Source of the DNA: Auanema rhodensis
Lineage: Eukaryota > Nematoda > Chromadorea > Rhabditida > Rhabditidae
Assembly (NCBI GenBank): GCA_964057225.1
Contig: OZ059899.1
Coordinates: 12,622,001-12,686,000 of the forward strand
Direction: 5' to 3'
DNA length: 64,000 nucleotides
The translations under genes and the position numbers were made by a program. This document shows, in pieces, positions 36,557 through 51,600 of the stretch; the first letter of the stretch is position 1; the number at the start of each line of letters is the position of its first letter. The notes below the pieces were generated by a model. The model had not been told where the DNA came from and made no database searches. It was given only the letters and a program-made list of their open reading frames with translations.

Positions 36557-36607
36557 AAACATCCGCAGTTCCGCCCTATTCGAGATCATCACTGAATGAG
36601 TACGCGG
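36557..36607 (+). CDS. Exon-like island, 16 full codons
   Basis: Bounded by TTTTCAG and a GTGAGA donor, entering in phase 2 and leaving in phase 1. It encodes TSAVPPYSRSSLNEYA, with a composition unlike the surrounding T/C-rich DNA. It could be one exon of a large + strand gene with long introns. No partner exon is proven. Confidence 0.25.
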
Positions 36608-39600
36608 GTGAGAGAAGAAGATAGATAGAGGAAAGCAAAAGATTGGTGATGTCCTCAGATATGTTGAATCTGGACTTTTTGCCAACAACCTACTAGTCAG
36701 TTAGCATTGATAATCCACACTCCATCATTGTAACGCTCTATACAGAGTGAATGAATGGGCAGATGGATATGAGGATCGAAGAGATGACACTAGCTGTCAA
36801 CTCTAATTTTGATTGCAATCCTACTCTATCTAGCGAACATTCATACATATTCTCTATTTTTTGTCATCAAAAATATATTTTGAGGCTACCACAATACCAA
36901 TCCCTCTACAAAATACCCTAGTTAACTGAACTATGTACTTTATTACTATTTTACTGATAATATTTTTTTTTTGATGGCATTACATAATTTTTTTTCTTCG
37001 AAATTGTTGCCACAGACAGCCTTTCGTGACCGATAGGGAAATGATAGATTTCAGAAGAAAAAAAACTGCATTCTCTCTCTTGTTTCATTCATCCAGTTTT
37101 GGTTCGCAATATTAAGATTTTATTGTTTTTTTCCCTGATGTTTGTGGTCAACAATTCGTTCTTCAAGTTTTTGCCTCATTTATTTTTCATTAGAACTTTT
37201 TCTCAGCCCTCTCTCTTTATCGTTTGCCATTTTTTTTTGTCATTTGTGTTCGAAATTTTTTTTCTGTGTGAAGCGTGTCCTGAAGCCTCTTACTAGTTAT
37301 GTTGTGGCCTCTATATACATAGATATCTAAAGGCTTCTTAATTCATAATATGGTGTTATCTGGTAAGCTGACTAGATTTGTTGAGATAATCGAATATGTG
37401 GCTATCACATTATTACTATCTCCCACATCTGACCATTGCCTATGCTCATGCATTCATCTACTGCTTTATCAGTTGACGCAGGTGATAACCTCAAAATATT
37501 AGGTTTCAACATAATTATATGCTTGGAACTCCAGCTTTAAAGATTACAAATCCGCTCAAAGCTGTTGTTAGCAGTTCAATCTTTTAGCTTTTATGAATAT
37601 TGAAAAGCACAATGTGCTTGAAAAAGACGCATGGCCGCAAGCTCAAGCCGATGCAATGTCTGATGATCGGACATGACGCTTCATCTCGGTGCACGAGTAA
37701 TCCCATCTAATGGTCATGTCACTATGGCCGGGCTTTTGCCTTTTATGGTATATTACACATGGTTCTTGCTAATTTGTCTCTTTTGCCATCTTTCTAGCCA
37801 GTTGGTCTCTCTTAATCATTGGGATTACCTCTGTCTTTTCAATGGCTCACTCCTCTCCGTTTCACGTTCTCTTTGTATGTCTATTTAAGACCATCACCCA
37901 GCCATCTTTTCTTCGTCTTCGTTAACTTTTGGTCAATTTTGTTTGTTTGCCTTTCCATCACAAAGTCTTACTACACTTTATGCAACAATCCTGAGCGACC
38001 TTTTTTAAGATGGAAGGCATTACCCTAAATCCACTTAAATGATCTTTTTTTTTCTTTTTTGCCCACTTTTTTTCAATCTAAAATATATAGAAAGTGCTTC
38101 TTCAAGAATTCAGTTACGAGCCGGGCAATTCTTTATCATTAGCTTCCTTATATTTTGTATTTATTTTAATTCTTTTTCATTGTATAGTTGTTGACGAAAT
38201 ATTACGTTCCCACTAATTATTACTTCGGTAATTTGAAGTCAATGACTTTTCTTTTTTCCTTTCTATTAGTTATGAATTCGCGTAATGAACTTCATGACCA
38301 TTATTTTCAAAATTATGTGAGAGAAAGAGAGAAATATCTCCAACTACTTGTTCGTTATAGTACTTGGTCACTCGTTTCAAATCTTTGTCTCTGCTCTGAA
38401 TATACGTATTTAAACTTTGAGGAACAATCATATGGCATATGAATGTTATGTTGTTGGATAGGTCAAAGCTATATTTCTTTCTGATCTCATCTGGCTCTTA
38501 CTCTGCTTGTTGTAGCCACATCCACATAGTTGTTATAGTCTGTGATTCCAAACTCATTATATAAAGAAATCTGTTTTGATTTCTTTCTCTCTTCCATTGC
38601 CTCACTCTCTTCTATGGCCTACCCCTTATTTTGTCTTTGTCGTCTATTCTTCTTGTCTTTATTCACTCAAATACACGAGCAACTCTCTTATTAACGATCA
38701 ATTAGTATAAATGAGACTCATTGCTCATCCTAAACTCATTGAACATGCTTTCTTAGTTGTCACTAAACATCCGATTTACTTACGGATTTTCCGTCCCAAC
38801 ATACGCAACAGTTCGTTTCGCTTATGTTCAGCATACTTTTCAATTCTCATTTATCTGTTGAGCCAATTATTTTACTCGAAATGTTTCTTTTATTCATTCT
38901 TTTCATAGCTCTTACTTTTTATTAATATTTTATTTCATATTACTTAGAATATAACATTTATTTTGAATTTCTTTACTCACTCAAATACTTCGTTGTTTTC
39001 AGCCTTCTTCATATACAGGATCTTTATTTACTTACTAGTATTCCGTTGAAAAATCCAACATTCTCTGGAGTTAGCTTTGCTGTAGTGGCGTGATGAATGC
39101 CCAGCCTTATCAGATACTCAATGCTTGAGGACTAATCCAACCGTTGACAACTGTCCATCTGATTCTAATGCTTCTAGCTACGACAGCCAGTCATGCTAGA
39201 CATATAGATAGATGGTCTAAACAAGCAACTAACTGCTTCCAAACAAGCAGATAAGCGCCTGGGCCACAGCCCTGCAGGCTTGTTGTGACGGATCGACCAA
39301 ACGACTCATCCTTTTCTGACGGATAGCCTGTCACTATGATATGGACGTCGGCAGGATTTAAAGACCAATGTGGATAACGTCTCAAGGCTTTTCGCAGTGC
39401 GTATTCCAGTGTGTTGAAAATCATCAGAATCCTAATGACACTCAAGCTCATGTTTTTCAAAAATATTCATCAATCCTTTCTCACACATGAAAACAGTTGT
39501 TTTATTTATCGAATGTTAGCTCACTTTTGTATTCGATGGGCCAGACGTCCATATGAAAAAGAAGACACCAGCCGGATCTGTTCCGTGTTTTTTCTTCTGT

Positions 39601-40896
39601 TTGTGCCACTTTACCTCAGTAACACCCATACATGATATTCTACGAAGAAAAAATAATGAAAAAAGAGTTCGAAGAAAAGAGAAGCATTGTGGGAGTCGAA
39701 TGAGTCAGCATGAACGGTCATGCAACTTTTTTTCATGTTACAACGAACAACTGCTTTTTCATAATAAGAACTATCTACCTATAGTTCTATATTTTCCATT
39801 TTCACCACTTATCTGTCTCACTTTTTCATCAGCCTTTTCTGTTTAGTCTCTAACATCTATCACATCTTGATCAGGATTTCGAAATTTCAAACATTCTTTC
39901 GATGACTAGTAAGATGATGATAAAGAAGTATTGGACGAAGAAGATTTTAGAAAAGTTCTGCAGATCACTTAGACTAAATCTTGATTCGTCTTTAAAATAT
40001 TTGTTTTTTTATATTGTTCGTTTATCTATCTCAATTGAAATATTGCTTAATTTTCATTTTTCCTCTTTCTCTTCTCTTGATTTCTAAGACTTCTTATTTC
40101 TCCATCAAATTCATTTTGAATTGTGATGAAACAGATGTCCTTCTTCTATCGTCTTTCTCAGTTCCTCTTTCAATCTCACTATATTTCATCAGGCGGTGGT
40201 AGTAATGGTAGTGGCGTCAGGGCTAGTGGGTAAGCTAGCTTGCCCAGAGCGAGGAACATAGAGCAGAAGGTTACAGAAGAAAGAGATCAGGCTAGTTGTG
40301 GGGCTTGCAAAGACAGCTAAATAACGTATGAAATGTAGAGAGAGGCTGTGTGAGAGATGAGAGGAAGAAAGGGCACATCTGATTAATGAGACTCCGACTC
40401 TTTTGTTGTCGGCAATTCATCCAACAAGCCGTCTCTACCCTGCGGTCCTGGGCTTGTTCACATTACCGCTGCTGGCTCAGCATCAGGCTGAGACATTCTG
40501 CCGTTGTCAGGAAGATGTTGAAACTTTTTTCTTTTTGTATGATTGAAATATTGCCATCTTTGCATGGTAATATTAGTTCTGACTCATTCATGTTTTATTT
40601 CAGACGAATAAACAAAACGTTCTCTCTTGAACCTTTCTCTCTCTGATTGGTTATCCCATTCACCTGTTTTACAAGCTTCATTCGAACAGTTCTACATCGC
40701 TTTAATCTTGCCCAAACCAGATCAACTGGCTCGAACGCAAAATACATTTTTAATTTGAAATTCCTTCACATTTTCGCTTTAATAGCTTTTTGTCTTCGGT
40801 TCTATGTCATTTTCTACACTCTTTGATCCATTTTACATTCTCGGAATCTTTTGATACTTCCAATCACTGATCATTTCTTCTATTTGAATGGCTAAG

Positions 40897-40963
40897 CCCC
40901 AGCAGTACAGAATGGCTAGCCCGGCGTGAAGGACGTGATGCCCATAAAAGGGTTATAGAGTGA
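40897..40963 (+). CDS. Exon-like island, 21 codons to a stop
   Basis: After a CTAAG acceptor-like site the frame reads PSSTEWLARREGRDAHKRVI and stops at TGA one codon later. The charged composition stands out from the Ser/Leu/Phe-rich background. It could be a terminal exon. Unrecognised. Confidence 0.2.
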
Positions 40964-43900
40964 ACGCTTTCGGACCTCGAGTCAAGGGATAGGTTAATAG
41001 TTTTGTTTTGTCGTCACCTCATCTTCCATTCTGTAACTCAAAATATACGGTTTTATGCTCTCTCACTCTCTTACTCTGACATGTTCCATCTCTGTCCCAC
41101 TCATTCATTCATTCAACTCACGCCGTATCTTCTCATGGTAAAGTTCATTGACATGGCCTGTCTAGGTGAGATACATCGCCAATATCCACCTAGTGATTTA
41201 AACAAGATTAACATTGTTCGATGCAATAGGAGGGAAATATACTACTTTCTTTCTCTATCTACTCATTGACCACCTACTATTTCAAATAAAGAATTGGTTG
41301 TATGATGAGAGAATCATGCTAAGTATTATTTGTGCAAGAGAGATAGAGAGATGAAAGACATACACGCTCATGAATCTTCTATTGGAACTACTACTCTCAA
41401 TTTGAATATACAGTAAACTCATGAAACTGGGTCCGCTCCATTGTGTAACAAGTGAATCAAATAGAAAGACACCGGCAATATAGCGACATAGTAATAGAGT
41501 TTAAAAAGGGAGGGTGGCGGCTGAAAAGGCTAGGCTGGCAGGTTAGAAGGACAAATCGTTCTCATTCTACTCTCATCATCATCAACATAATCATCATTGT
41601 AGTCATTTCGTAACTGTTATTCCATTAGACTTTTGTAATTTAGCAAATTACCATTCGTCGTTGTAGTTCACGGTTCAGATTCTAAACTAATCGAAACCGA
41701 ACATTGTAGATCAACGCAATAGACGTTCTTTTATGATCCATTGTGAACTTATGTTTTCTTTCTCTTCGATTTCAAGCCCATTTCAATTCACTTACGAATT
41801 TTCTTCGGCTCTTTCTTCGTCCATTATCCTACTAGCCATCTAAATATTTTTCTGATTTATTCGTCCAGCTGATGTGCTATTCACATCATATTTCAGGGGT
41901 TCGTTTCCGAATTCAGTTTTTGTTCTTGCCAGGTGTTTGTGTTTATTTTGAAGAAAAAAAAGCTTCTGCTTTCTCTCGGATTGACATCTTCGTAATGCAA
42001 ATGACGATATAACTGACTATCTAGTCAATCCAAGTAGATGACAACTAGTGGTGACTTCGTCATCTAAATAATCGTCTTTTACTTCATAACAGGACAGCTG
42101 CAGCTCATCTGAATGACCCGCTTACCCGTACTCCTTCCATTTATCTCTTTTCCTCTCTCTCATTTCCATCTCAGCTTTTCTTGTAGTCATTTGCTTATAT
42201 GTAGTCATCTTAATCAAATTCTGTCTACTAATATCACTCGAGAAGATGAGAACGGAGGATAACAGGTAGACGCACGTGCTCATTTGTCGTTGTACTTCTG
42301 GCGTTTACAGTCAGTTTTCCGGACGGTCAATCTAACAGATTACGTACTAATGACCCCCACAAAACTCTTCTCTCTCTTCTTTCTCCAGTTCTTCTTCTTT
42401 GCTCTATAACTCTACTTCTCTCCGATCTCTGACATGCACATTATCTGTGTCAGTCGAAAGCGTAGTGTGAGACGTAGGTAACCTGCTCAGCAGCTGACAC
42501 TCAAGCTGACTCGTGTCATCACCAAACTTCGAACTCCGCAACATCATCAATTTAGTGTTCGCATTGTGCATACAATTTTATTCTAATTCTAAGCTAAGTT
42601 TCATCAGAATTCAATCGCCCTTGTCCTTGTTAGCTTTTCATTTCTCTACAACATATCTTATTCTATTTTTTTTAGTCATTTATGTGCCTCACAGGTTGTT
42701 GCTGCTTCCTGACCAGTACAATTGTGGATTTCAAGTTTTTCAGCCGTCAAGCTAGACTGTTCGACCTTGGAATACAAACCTCGGGTGATTACCAGCTATT
42801 TGGACTATTCTTCTATTTGATATTCATAACTTTCTATATGGAAGTGCATCACCATAAAATGCTAAATTTTCTAAAGTATCCCGTCTACAAACTATAATTA
42901 TTTTAATTATGTTCTATGTTTGTCGTTTTCAGTTTAAATTTTCTTGATTTGAACATTTTTTGTCGATTTTCTCAACTTTTATCGTTTATTTAAGTGAATC
43001 TAACATCCCTCTTCTTTTTCATCTTAGTTTCACTAGATTTTATCGCTAGCAGTTTGGCCAATTCAAGAGCTGGCATATAACAGTTGGTTGAACTGTCTGC
43101 ATGGTTTTCATCTGGCATGTGTTGCTTGTCTCGAATATATCTGACAAAACGGTCTATGTCGGAGAGTAAGTGTTACTGCCTCCTGACCAATATAAATTAT
43201 ATCTTTTGGCGGAAAGAAATGTGCTGTTTCATACCTAATTTGCATACAAAAGACATGTTTCTCTCTCTCTTGTACTCTCTATTATTCTCTTTATATCTTA
43301 TATGCTCATCATTTCTTTGAGAAATGTTCAAAATAGAGGAACGGAGAGAGAGATTGTTAAAAGCGGAGAGATATATGGTAGAGAGCAATATCCTTCAAAG
43401 CTTCCAATTGAATTCTATCGTCTTGCATCGTTTACAACTGCTCATAACTGTTCCATAATCGTCTAGCTGGTGTCCTTCGTCCAACCATGACTAGTTGAGC
43501 CAAGTCGTAATAAACTATTATGTTATTCTTAGTTGTATATATATCTAACTGGAAAATACTTCAAATATAATTCAGTTAGAATACTTCCGGCATGTGACCT
43601 TTGAGGATCATTTTCCCCTATTTCCATGAGATGACTTCATCTCCGTATCGTTTATTACCGTTCACACCTCATATCACCAACATCAACGCCTTCCAACACA
43701 TCTATCTTTCAGTTCATTACTTCTCATCATCGTACTATCGTTACGCTAAGAGACTGACTGTCGATCAGCCAAATCTTCCTGGTGTTCCTGGCTATCGCTG
43801 GTATATCACTGTTATGATGATCGTCAGTCGCACATCTTCATATTCGCTTGTTCCAAATTTAGTCATCTCGTTGTCCAGTTATATCACCGAAATGAAGCAC

Positions 43901-44424
43901 ATCATTTTCAAATTTCAAAATGTCAATCAAATGGCGTCAAGTCTCATTAGTACTCTCTCATTGGAAGATATTTCGTCTTTAGTAATCATCAAAATCATTC
44001 CTCCATTCAATAAAATTTTGCATAACTGATCATCATAGCCGTTGTCGTCTCATTCCAATTCATTAATTTTCCAAAAAAAATTATTCTCATGCCGTCAAAA
44101 AGCCAAATGAAACGTTTTTTTTTATCTGCAAATATATCTTTCGTTTTCAATTTTTTTCCACTTTCATTCGTTGTTATTATCACATTTTTAATAATTTCTC
44201 GTAACTATCTGAGCAAATAAACGAATTTTGTGTCGCTTTTCCTTCAACAGCCTAAAACATTTGTTGTCAATCTCATTTCCTCTTTCTATTCTTTTGTTTT
44301 TATTGGATATTCCCATTTCCTGCTCATTTTTCTTGATCCAACTAAAATTATTTAAAAAATATTTCAAAATTCGCGTTTATATATTTTTGCTGAATAAAAA
44401 TATTTCAAATGCTTTCCAATAGCA

Positions 44425-44474
44425 TCACGTAATCGTCACGTGATAATTATACGTGAACATTTCACGTGAACTGT
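44425..44474. promoter_or_regulatory. Cluster of CACGTG / ACGTGA motifs
   Basis: Within 50 bases there are two palindromic CACGTG E-boxes (44437-44442, 44463-44468) and further CACGT/ACGTGA half-matches. CACGTG is bound by bHLH proteins of the Myc/Max and USF types. The sequence CACGTGAACTG at 44463 recurs at 60216. Confidence 0.35.
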
Positions 44475-46252
44475 ATATATCATTTAACATTGTGCAAATG
44501 TGATGAATGGTTATTCTTGATTTTTGTCAAACATTCAAAGCAATAAAATATTTCATTCCAGTGGTATGTCTTTATTTCATATCGGTTATTGTTTTAAGCT
44601 CTATTTGCTTTTCTGTTCTCTTTTTCTTACATAGTTATTCTTCTATTTCTTTTTCATTGCTTTTGATTTAAAATTGTACTGTTCTCTTTCTCTTTCAAAG
44701 AATTATTTTTTTACTTATTAAAAAAGCTGCAATGATTGACAATTGGCTGATTAGCTAAACTGACTAACACTAGGCGTTTTGCTGTATCATAGTTCAGCAT
44801 TACTGCCTTAAATCTTCTCCCCATCCTGTCAAATAGTTATCTTGCTAACTCTGATGTCTTCTGTATCTTCTCACTTTCCTATGGATATTCGTGTCGTGTC
44901 TACACAACAGATTGTCGTCAAGTTATGTGAGGCTGGTAGGGCGAGCTTTTTGAGTTATGAAGCGGCCGCCTCTTTCATCTCTCGACGAACAGGCGACTTA
45001 CCGGCAATAAGTCATCTGAATACCTGGCCTGAAAAGTGTTCTTTTTCTACTCATTCATCTTCTATTCCAAAGTGATTTTTCCTTTCTTCTTTTCCTTGTC
45101 CGTCTTAACTCATTTGAAATCTCCTCGTTTTTTCTGCACTCGCCTACCATTCATGCTAATTCGCTGCTTTAAAAGTTTTTTTAACGATGATTTGGCGTTT
45201 AAATTGGATACTGACTAGTTTTAAATATTTTAACTTATTATTTTGTTATTTCAATTTATCGTCTAACAACTTTACACATTTGTTAAATTTTCATTTATCG
45301 TTTCATTGGTATTACCTTTTTTCTTTATTTCGCTGCCACCGTCTAGTTTATTTATTTATTTTATCTTGTTCGTGTTTATGGAAAACAAATAGTAAACTTT
45401 ATATGAAGTTTGTATATTTCAGGCAAACTGTCCAGTAGATATAATCCGGATCTCTTAAGTTGTATTGCATGATGTATATCTTTGAAATGCTGCACATCGA
45501 TATTCTTTCCTGAACTGAAAAGTGAACATCTTCTGCAAAAGGCTCAAGTTTGTCATTTTTTAGTTTTTTTTTGCTTAATTTCTGCAATTTTCATTTTGCT
45601 CTCTTAACAGCAGCATTATGTCTCTTATAGAATTTTCGTATACATTTATGAATTTTTTCATGTTTTTGCTTACATCTATTAGGAACCATGCTGAAGCGGT
45701 CCCTAATTTACTTTTTGTTATCGAAAAACCCAAATTGCTTGCTTTATGAATCAAACACTTCGTTTGGTAGAATTTCGATGTTTTCCACTCTCTCTCAACT
45801 AATTTGATTTCGTTCTTCTCTTCGTGTGAACATCGAGCTTGTTCAACTTTACGGGATTAACCGTTCCGAATTATTTCGATAATGAGTGTTGTAACACATC
45901 GTTCATCGAGCAAGCAAAGCTAACGGCGGGAGACGAAACGCATTCATGATGTTCAGACATCCAACAGCGATTCTTCACCCATCTGTATCCAATATAGTCC
46001 GTATACCTGTCGTTGAATGTCTTAACATCTCTCAATATCTCATGATATTTGCATTTCGGAGCAATCAATTATGGGGTGATAGTTGGATGATAAAGGTGAT
46101 GAATTATCACGCTGTTAGAAGAAATTAAAAGAAGGTTCCGAACCTTGTATTCGGAGGATGTCGGAGAGGAGGAGAGAAGATAGGATACCTTGCTTGTAGA
46201 GAGAAGAAGATAGTTTCCCAAAGTTTATCAGAGTTCATTGAATCAGAGAGTT

Positions 46253-46266
46253 AGAGATAGAGAGAG

Positions 46267-46327
<61 letters not shown>
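46253..46327. repeat. (GATA)n-(GA)n microsatellite
   Basis: A compound tract: about five GATA units followed by roughly 20 GA units, ending in AGAGACATG. It interrupts the otherwise T/C-rich + strand with a purine run. Confidence 0.95.
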
Positions 46328-46330
<3 letters not shown>

Positions 46331-48586
46331 GCGATTGATTCTTCAATGCCTAATGATGTGATGACAAGGATGGTAATAGCATCTTACCTTTATCGTTTTC
46401 ATTAGGTTCTTTCTGTAACTGTCTTGATTATTTTTCTTCTCTACTATCATTCTCTCTATCTGTATCCCATTCTCTATATGTTTATACCTCTTTCTCTTTT
46501 TTATTTTCGTTATTAATATCTATCTATCTCTATTATGATATCTTGTCTCAATACCAGTCGTCGTTTTCTCATCAGTCCAAGTAACTGTGTAGATATTTTA
46601 TTCCATCTTTATCGATTACCTGTTCTAATTGTTTTAGTGAACCTTTTTTAATACTTGGATTGAATTGTATTTCTCTATGAACTAGTCATTAAATGTAACA
46701 CCCATCATTCATACATCATATCTAAAAAAAGTTCTTATTCTCTTGCTACTTCTGTTAATGTTTAGTCAGCTTTTTTGATAGAACTGATGAAAATAGTCAA
46801 TATGACAGCTTTTAATGCTTTCGCCTTATTTTCTATATCTTTCTCATTAGCTCAAACATTACATTTCGTTCATTGCATCTTTGTTTGTTGAAAGAAAACT
46901 AATTATAAATATGACGGAAGAGGTGTCGAAGCTATTTTCCCGGGTATAGGCCGCCTTACGATTTGTCTAACTCGAGCCATTATCACAATTGACACCTTCC
47001 GCTCAACTTAGACCACACAACTACTTCCATTACGCCGGTGGCAAAAACGATATCCGTTTGACTATTTCTTAAATTCGAAATTAATTCACATATGCTCATT
47101 CGTCTTAGAGTCTCATACATTTTTAATCAATTGGCCTTCAGCTTGTAGCAACATGATGCTGTCAATGATGAGAAGGGCGCGTTCTTTCGGTCTTAACACG
47201 ACAGGTCCTTTTTCATCGGCATCCAAAATTTACTCAAGCATTATTCATGATTAATCTCATTTCTTTATTACTAGTGTTTCACCCTAAATACATTTCCTAT
47301 TAAGTTTTGGATGATTGTTTCGCTCTAATCACTCTTGCACCTTATGTCATCACTTTCGTTCTTGATGTGTTAATATTTTAAATCTTTTCGTCATTTTCAT
47401 CTTGATTTCATATGCTTCTTTATTCTTTTTTCTTCCTTCTTTCTCTTTAAAAGAAAATTCGAACTTTGTTATCAGTTAATAATACTAAATTCATGCGTGA
47501 TCTTTCTGATGCATTCTTAGATTGCACAACGATTATTTTTCATTTACTTCTCATGTTTTGCAACATCTGATAGATTTTCAATGTGGTTGCATCTAAAACG
47601 TTCCTACTACTTACTTCAGTGGCTCAAGAGAGTATTACCTCTCCATTCTTTGCTCTGCGCATACGATAATGTATCGAATTTCGTTAAACGTTGTTCTTCT
47701 AAATCACTTCAATGCTGCAAATCTGACAGAAAAAACACTCGTTCACACTCTTATCACCTATTATTCACTGCATCATTTTCAGTTAGATGCTTTTTTCATG
47801 AAATACGATTATCAGCTTATATCAATTTGACACTTTCTTTCCTGCGGGCCACGACCGGTTGTCAAAACAATTAATCAATTCGTTCATTATCAATCCATTT
47901 TTCAATGATATGTCCCTATTCGAAGTTATTCTATCCTTCTGTTCTTCACCATTTCCCTGAATTTCCTTTCAATTCGACGACTTTGTTTTAAATTTTTTTT
48001 AAAAATAATTTCCTATAATAACAATTATTATAAGATCTATTTGAATTCCTCAATCACTTATAGTAAAAGAATATAATGATGATATCACAAGTTTACATGC
48101 TGCCATTTTTGTTTGTTTGGAAGTTAAAAGCTTAAAATATTAGCTTCATTCAAGTGGACATGTTACACCGGTTGAAGATGTCAATACCATGTAGCAACCT
48201 TTTTTATCATTTGTTATCATATTTCTACAAGAATAGCTCTGAACAGAAGGGCACGCTTATGACAAGCCGGCTCCGTAACATCTTTCATTCTCTCTGTTTC
48301 TTCTATTGACTGATGATAATCAGATAACATCTAACTAATTGTATATCATTGGAATAGTTGTGCTCTCTATATATTCTTCTCTCCATCATCTACCGCACTG
48401 GTTGGCAAGTTGTATCAACGGTAATATTTGGATGAGAATATTAGTATGGCCATCACTTTACGACTTTCGTTTGTTAATATACTACTTCCACCTAATTTCG
48501 TGCTCTATATTTTTTTGCTTTTGACCTCAATTGTCCATTTGTTTCATTTTCTTTTCGATTTTAGCAGCTTATTTGTTGCTGCTCAG

Positions 48587-48680
48587 GCGAGAAGAACGCA
48601 TTTAAAGCTGCTTATGCATTTTTCGTCGGAAACGCTTTAAGCTTTTGGAGCAACCTCGTCAGGCTTTTTCAGCCTGGCGA
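48587..48680 (+). CDS. Exon-like island, 30 full codons
   Basis: Between a GCTCAG acceptor and a GTAAGA donor, entering in phase 2 and leaving in phase 2. It encodes EKNAFKAAYAFFVGNALSFW and a further ten residues ending FQPG, a possible membrane or amphipathic helix. An overlapping frame (LFVAAQARRTHLKLLMHF) is also open, so coding status is uncertain. Confidence 0.2.
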
Positions 48681-51600
48681 GTAAGATGTCTAAATGACCA
48701 ATGCATACAGAAGACATCGTTTCATCACCTTTCCTCTCATTCTTCCAGCATTTTCTATACAAAAAGCCGGTTGAGCTTGATTGATTCCATGGTGCAAAGT
48801 ATGCATGTGGCTACTGAAAGAAAGGACTTGACTATCTCAACTAGTGAAGGTGATTGGTCGCAGATTCATGTGAATCATATACCATCCGAATTTAATCTAT
48901 TGAATTCATATCTCCATCATTGTATGTTACTTTAATCAATCTGAAAAAAATGTATATGTATTGCTGGCTAGACTCATGATATTCAATTCATGTATTCTGA
49001 AAACGATGTTTTCCATTCAGGAGTTTTAGTTACAGTCACAACGTGTGACTCACTCATAGGCCCCGTGTCCTACATCTTGATGCTCTTTCTCTGCCTTATT
49101 CTCTTCCATTCACTTGTTCACGATACCAATCTCACTGATTTCTTTCTGTATGAGCAGCTGTATGTTTTTACGTCATCATTTTTCTTTTTTTCCTTCTTAG
49201 TCCGTGCTGCAGTACATTAATGTCCTATTGCTGTCGATTGCTCTTGGCGTTGGCGACTGCTGCTGATGACTGTCTTCTACGTTATTCGTGTGTTTCCTAT
49301 CGCCATGTATGGAAAGGCGGCTAGAACGCAATGCGTACGAAACTGGATCAGCACCTGATTCCGGATGATGACAAGCAATGTGGTGTATTTTGGCCGGTAA
49401 ACACGTCACTTCCTTAGAATAGTGTGACATAAGAGTTTACATGCTCTATCATCCTGCTTATTCCCTCTTTCTACTATATTCACTATATTCCCTTTTTCTA
49501 CTAGATATTTTATATTTTATATAGTTAAACTTTACTATAACATCTAATAAGCTATTCGAAAATTTCTACTCTTGGCTGTTATCTAGTATATAAGAATTTC
49601 TGACTAATATCGGCAAATTATACTATACTCTCAGCTTGTTTGCACTTACTATAATACGATTAGCGAGAATGTTTTCTCGAATTTCTCCTTGACAGCTAGA
49701 TATCAAGCACAATATTATTATTTTCTTTGTATATCTTTTATATTTTTTTTTCTTTTCTAACCCATTAATATTAAACGGAATAAGCTTGAGGTATAGATGA
49801 GAAAACAAATATTAAAATATGATTGATGATTAATATGTTTACGACTTTTTTGGTTTTGTTTATTCTGTTTACAAATAACATCTTAACTCATCATTATATT
49901 ACTGAATATCATATATTTAATCTGAAAATAATTGTTAATTCTAACAGCAAATCTCAAATTTTTGAATTTTCATAATATATTTTGGATGGAAATTGATACA
50001 TTTCCTGCGTAAAGCAGCTACCTATCCATATATAATATTACTGCGTGCGACATAACAATTTCCTGATAAGCTTGGAAAAACTTAAAATATTTCAATATTT
50101 ATGTAATTAAAATCTTTTTGGTAGTTCCCTACAAACCAAATTATCCTTTACGTGCTGTATACAAAACTTTTCACTTTTGTGCTCAAACGTGCAGCAAGCT
50201 GTTGTTTCTTGATCATACATTTTCCTAAGTTTTCTCTCTTGTTTAATTATTCTATGTCTACAGCATATTCTCATATATATTGCCAGGTTCTTTAGCAAAT
50301 TGTATTCTGTTTTTGCAGCAATTGCCCTGACCGTTTATTCTATTTACTGCGCGTTTAGTAATTTCATAGCCAACTGTTCGCTAGGCGTTAGCTATAAAGA
50401 GTAGCATGTTTATTTCATAAAGAATAAACTGTGCTTTCTCTCTGCTTTCCCATAACCATTCACATATCTCTTCTCGATTTTGCTATTGTACCCTCTGCTC
50501 TTTGCCTTCTCTTCTTCCATCTAATAGCTTTCTCTTCGTTCTATTAGTCATATCCCTTGTGCCGTTCAAATGTTCATCCACAACTTAACTTTGATCTTTC
50601 TGTAAATGCAAATGCTTTTCTTCATCTACCATATAAGACCGTCTGTTGGCCTATACGCTGGGGCTAGCGGATAGATGACCAGATCGCTGCTCACTGTCTT
50701 CCTTTGAAAATTCAAATTATTTCCGGTGCTAGACAGTTCGGCTTCCGGCCTTGAATCATTTCAGTCGGTGCATTAAGAATTGGCTAAATGAGGTCAGGCA
50801 CACCTCAGTTTGCCTCGTCAAGGCAATCATCATGCTATTTGGATTTCCTATACGCATATTCATCCTTACTTAGCCTGTTCCTTCTCTTTTAAAACTTAGT
50901 TTGATTCATTAGAAAATCACTCATTCGAGTTCAATCATCGCCTAGTTGCATACAGTATTCTAAGACAGTTTCGTTCATTTTCACTTTTCTGACGTACGAA
51001 TTGAAGATGTGGTTATGCTAGGCTATCTGATGACGTCTTATTTTAATTTATGCAATTTTCGTCTTAACTGAAATAAACTTCATTTCATTATATTATGTTC
51101 ATAATTATCATTAATATGATATATTATCCAATCAATTATATATTTTCATTATATTTTATATCTCGTATCTCATATCTATATTAATATTTTATCTATTATG
51201 TTATATTTGTATGAGAGTATCTCCCTTTACTCTGAAATCCAGCTAGCTCGGCATTATATCAGCTGACGGGGTGTGATCGCTACAATCTTTCAATGGGTTA
51301 ATAGCTGCCTTGTTTTGAAAGACAAACAAAACAAAACACAAAAATTCATCTGTTACCATTCTCATCAACAAAATTGCGCAATTGCTTCGACCACAGGGAC
51401 TTCTTTTATTCGTCTCCAGACCACCCGAGGTGGGCCATAACCACTATACGTGCTGCATCATACTCTGTAACAACAGAAGAGGAAGCAGCAGTAGCAGCTA
51501 CAGCAGTAACACATCGAATGACCAAAGAAGGCCATCTAACATCTGTTAAGACTATTTGGAACCATTAAGCAGCCCTCTCGCCTTTTCTCTGTTCTTTCCT

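Noticed and set aside
41341-41375. TGAAAGACAT resembling the start of miR-71
   Set aside because: Only the first ten bases agree with the remembered mature sequence and no hairpin partner is nearby.
43601-44029. 142-codon ORF on the + strand
   Set aside because: Same bias; only a short central part (DQPNLPGVPGYRWY) looks protein-like, and no family is recognised.
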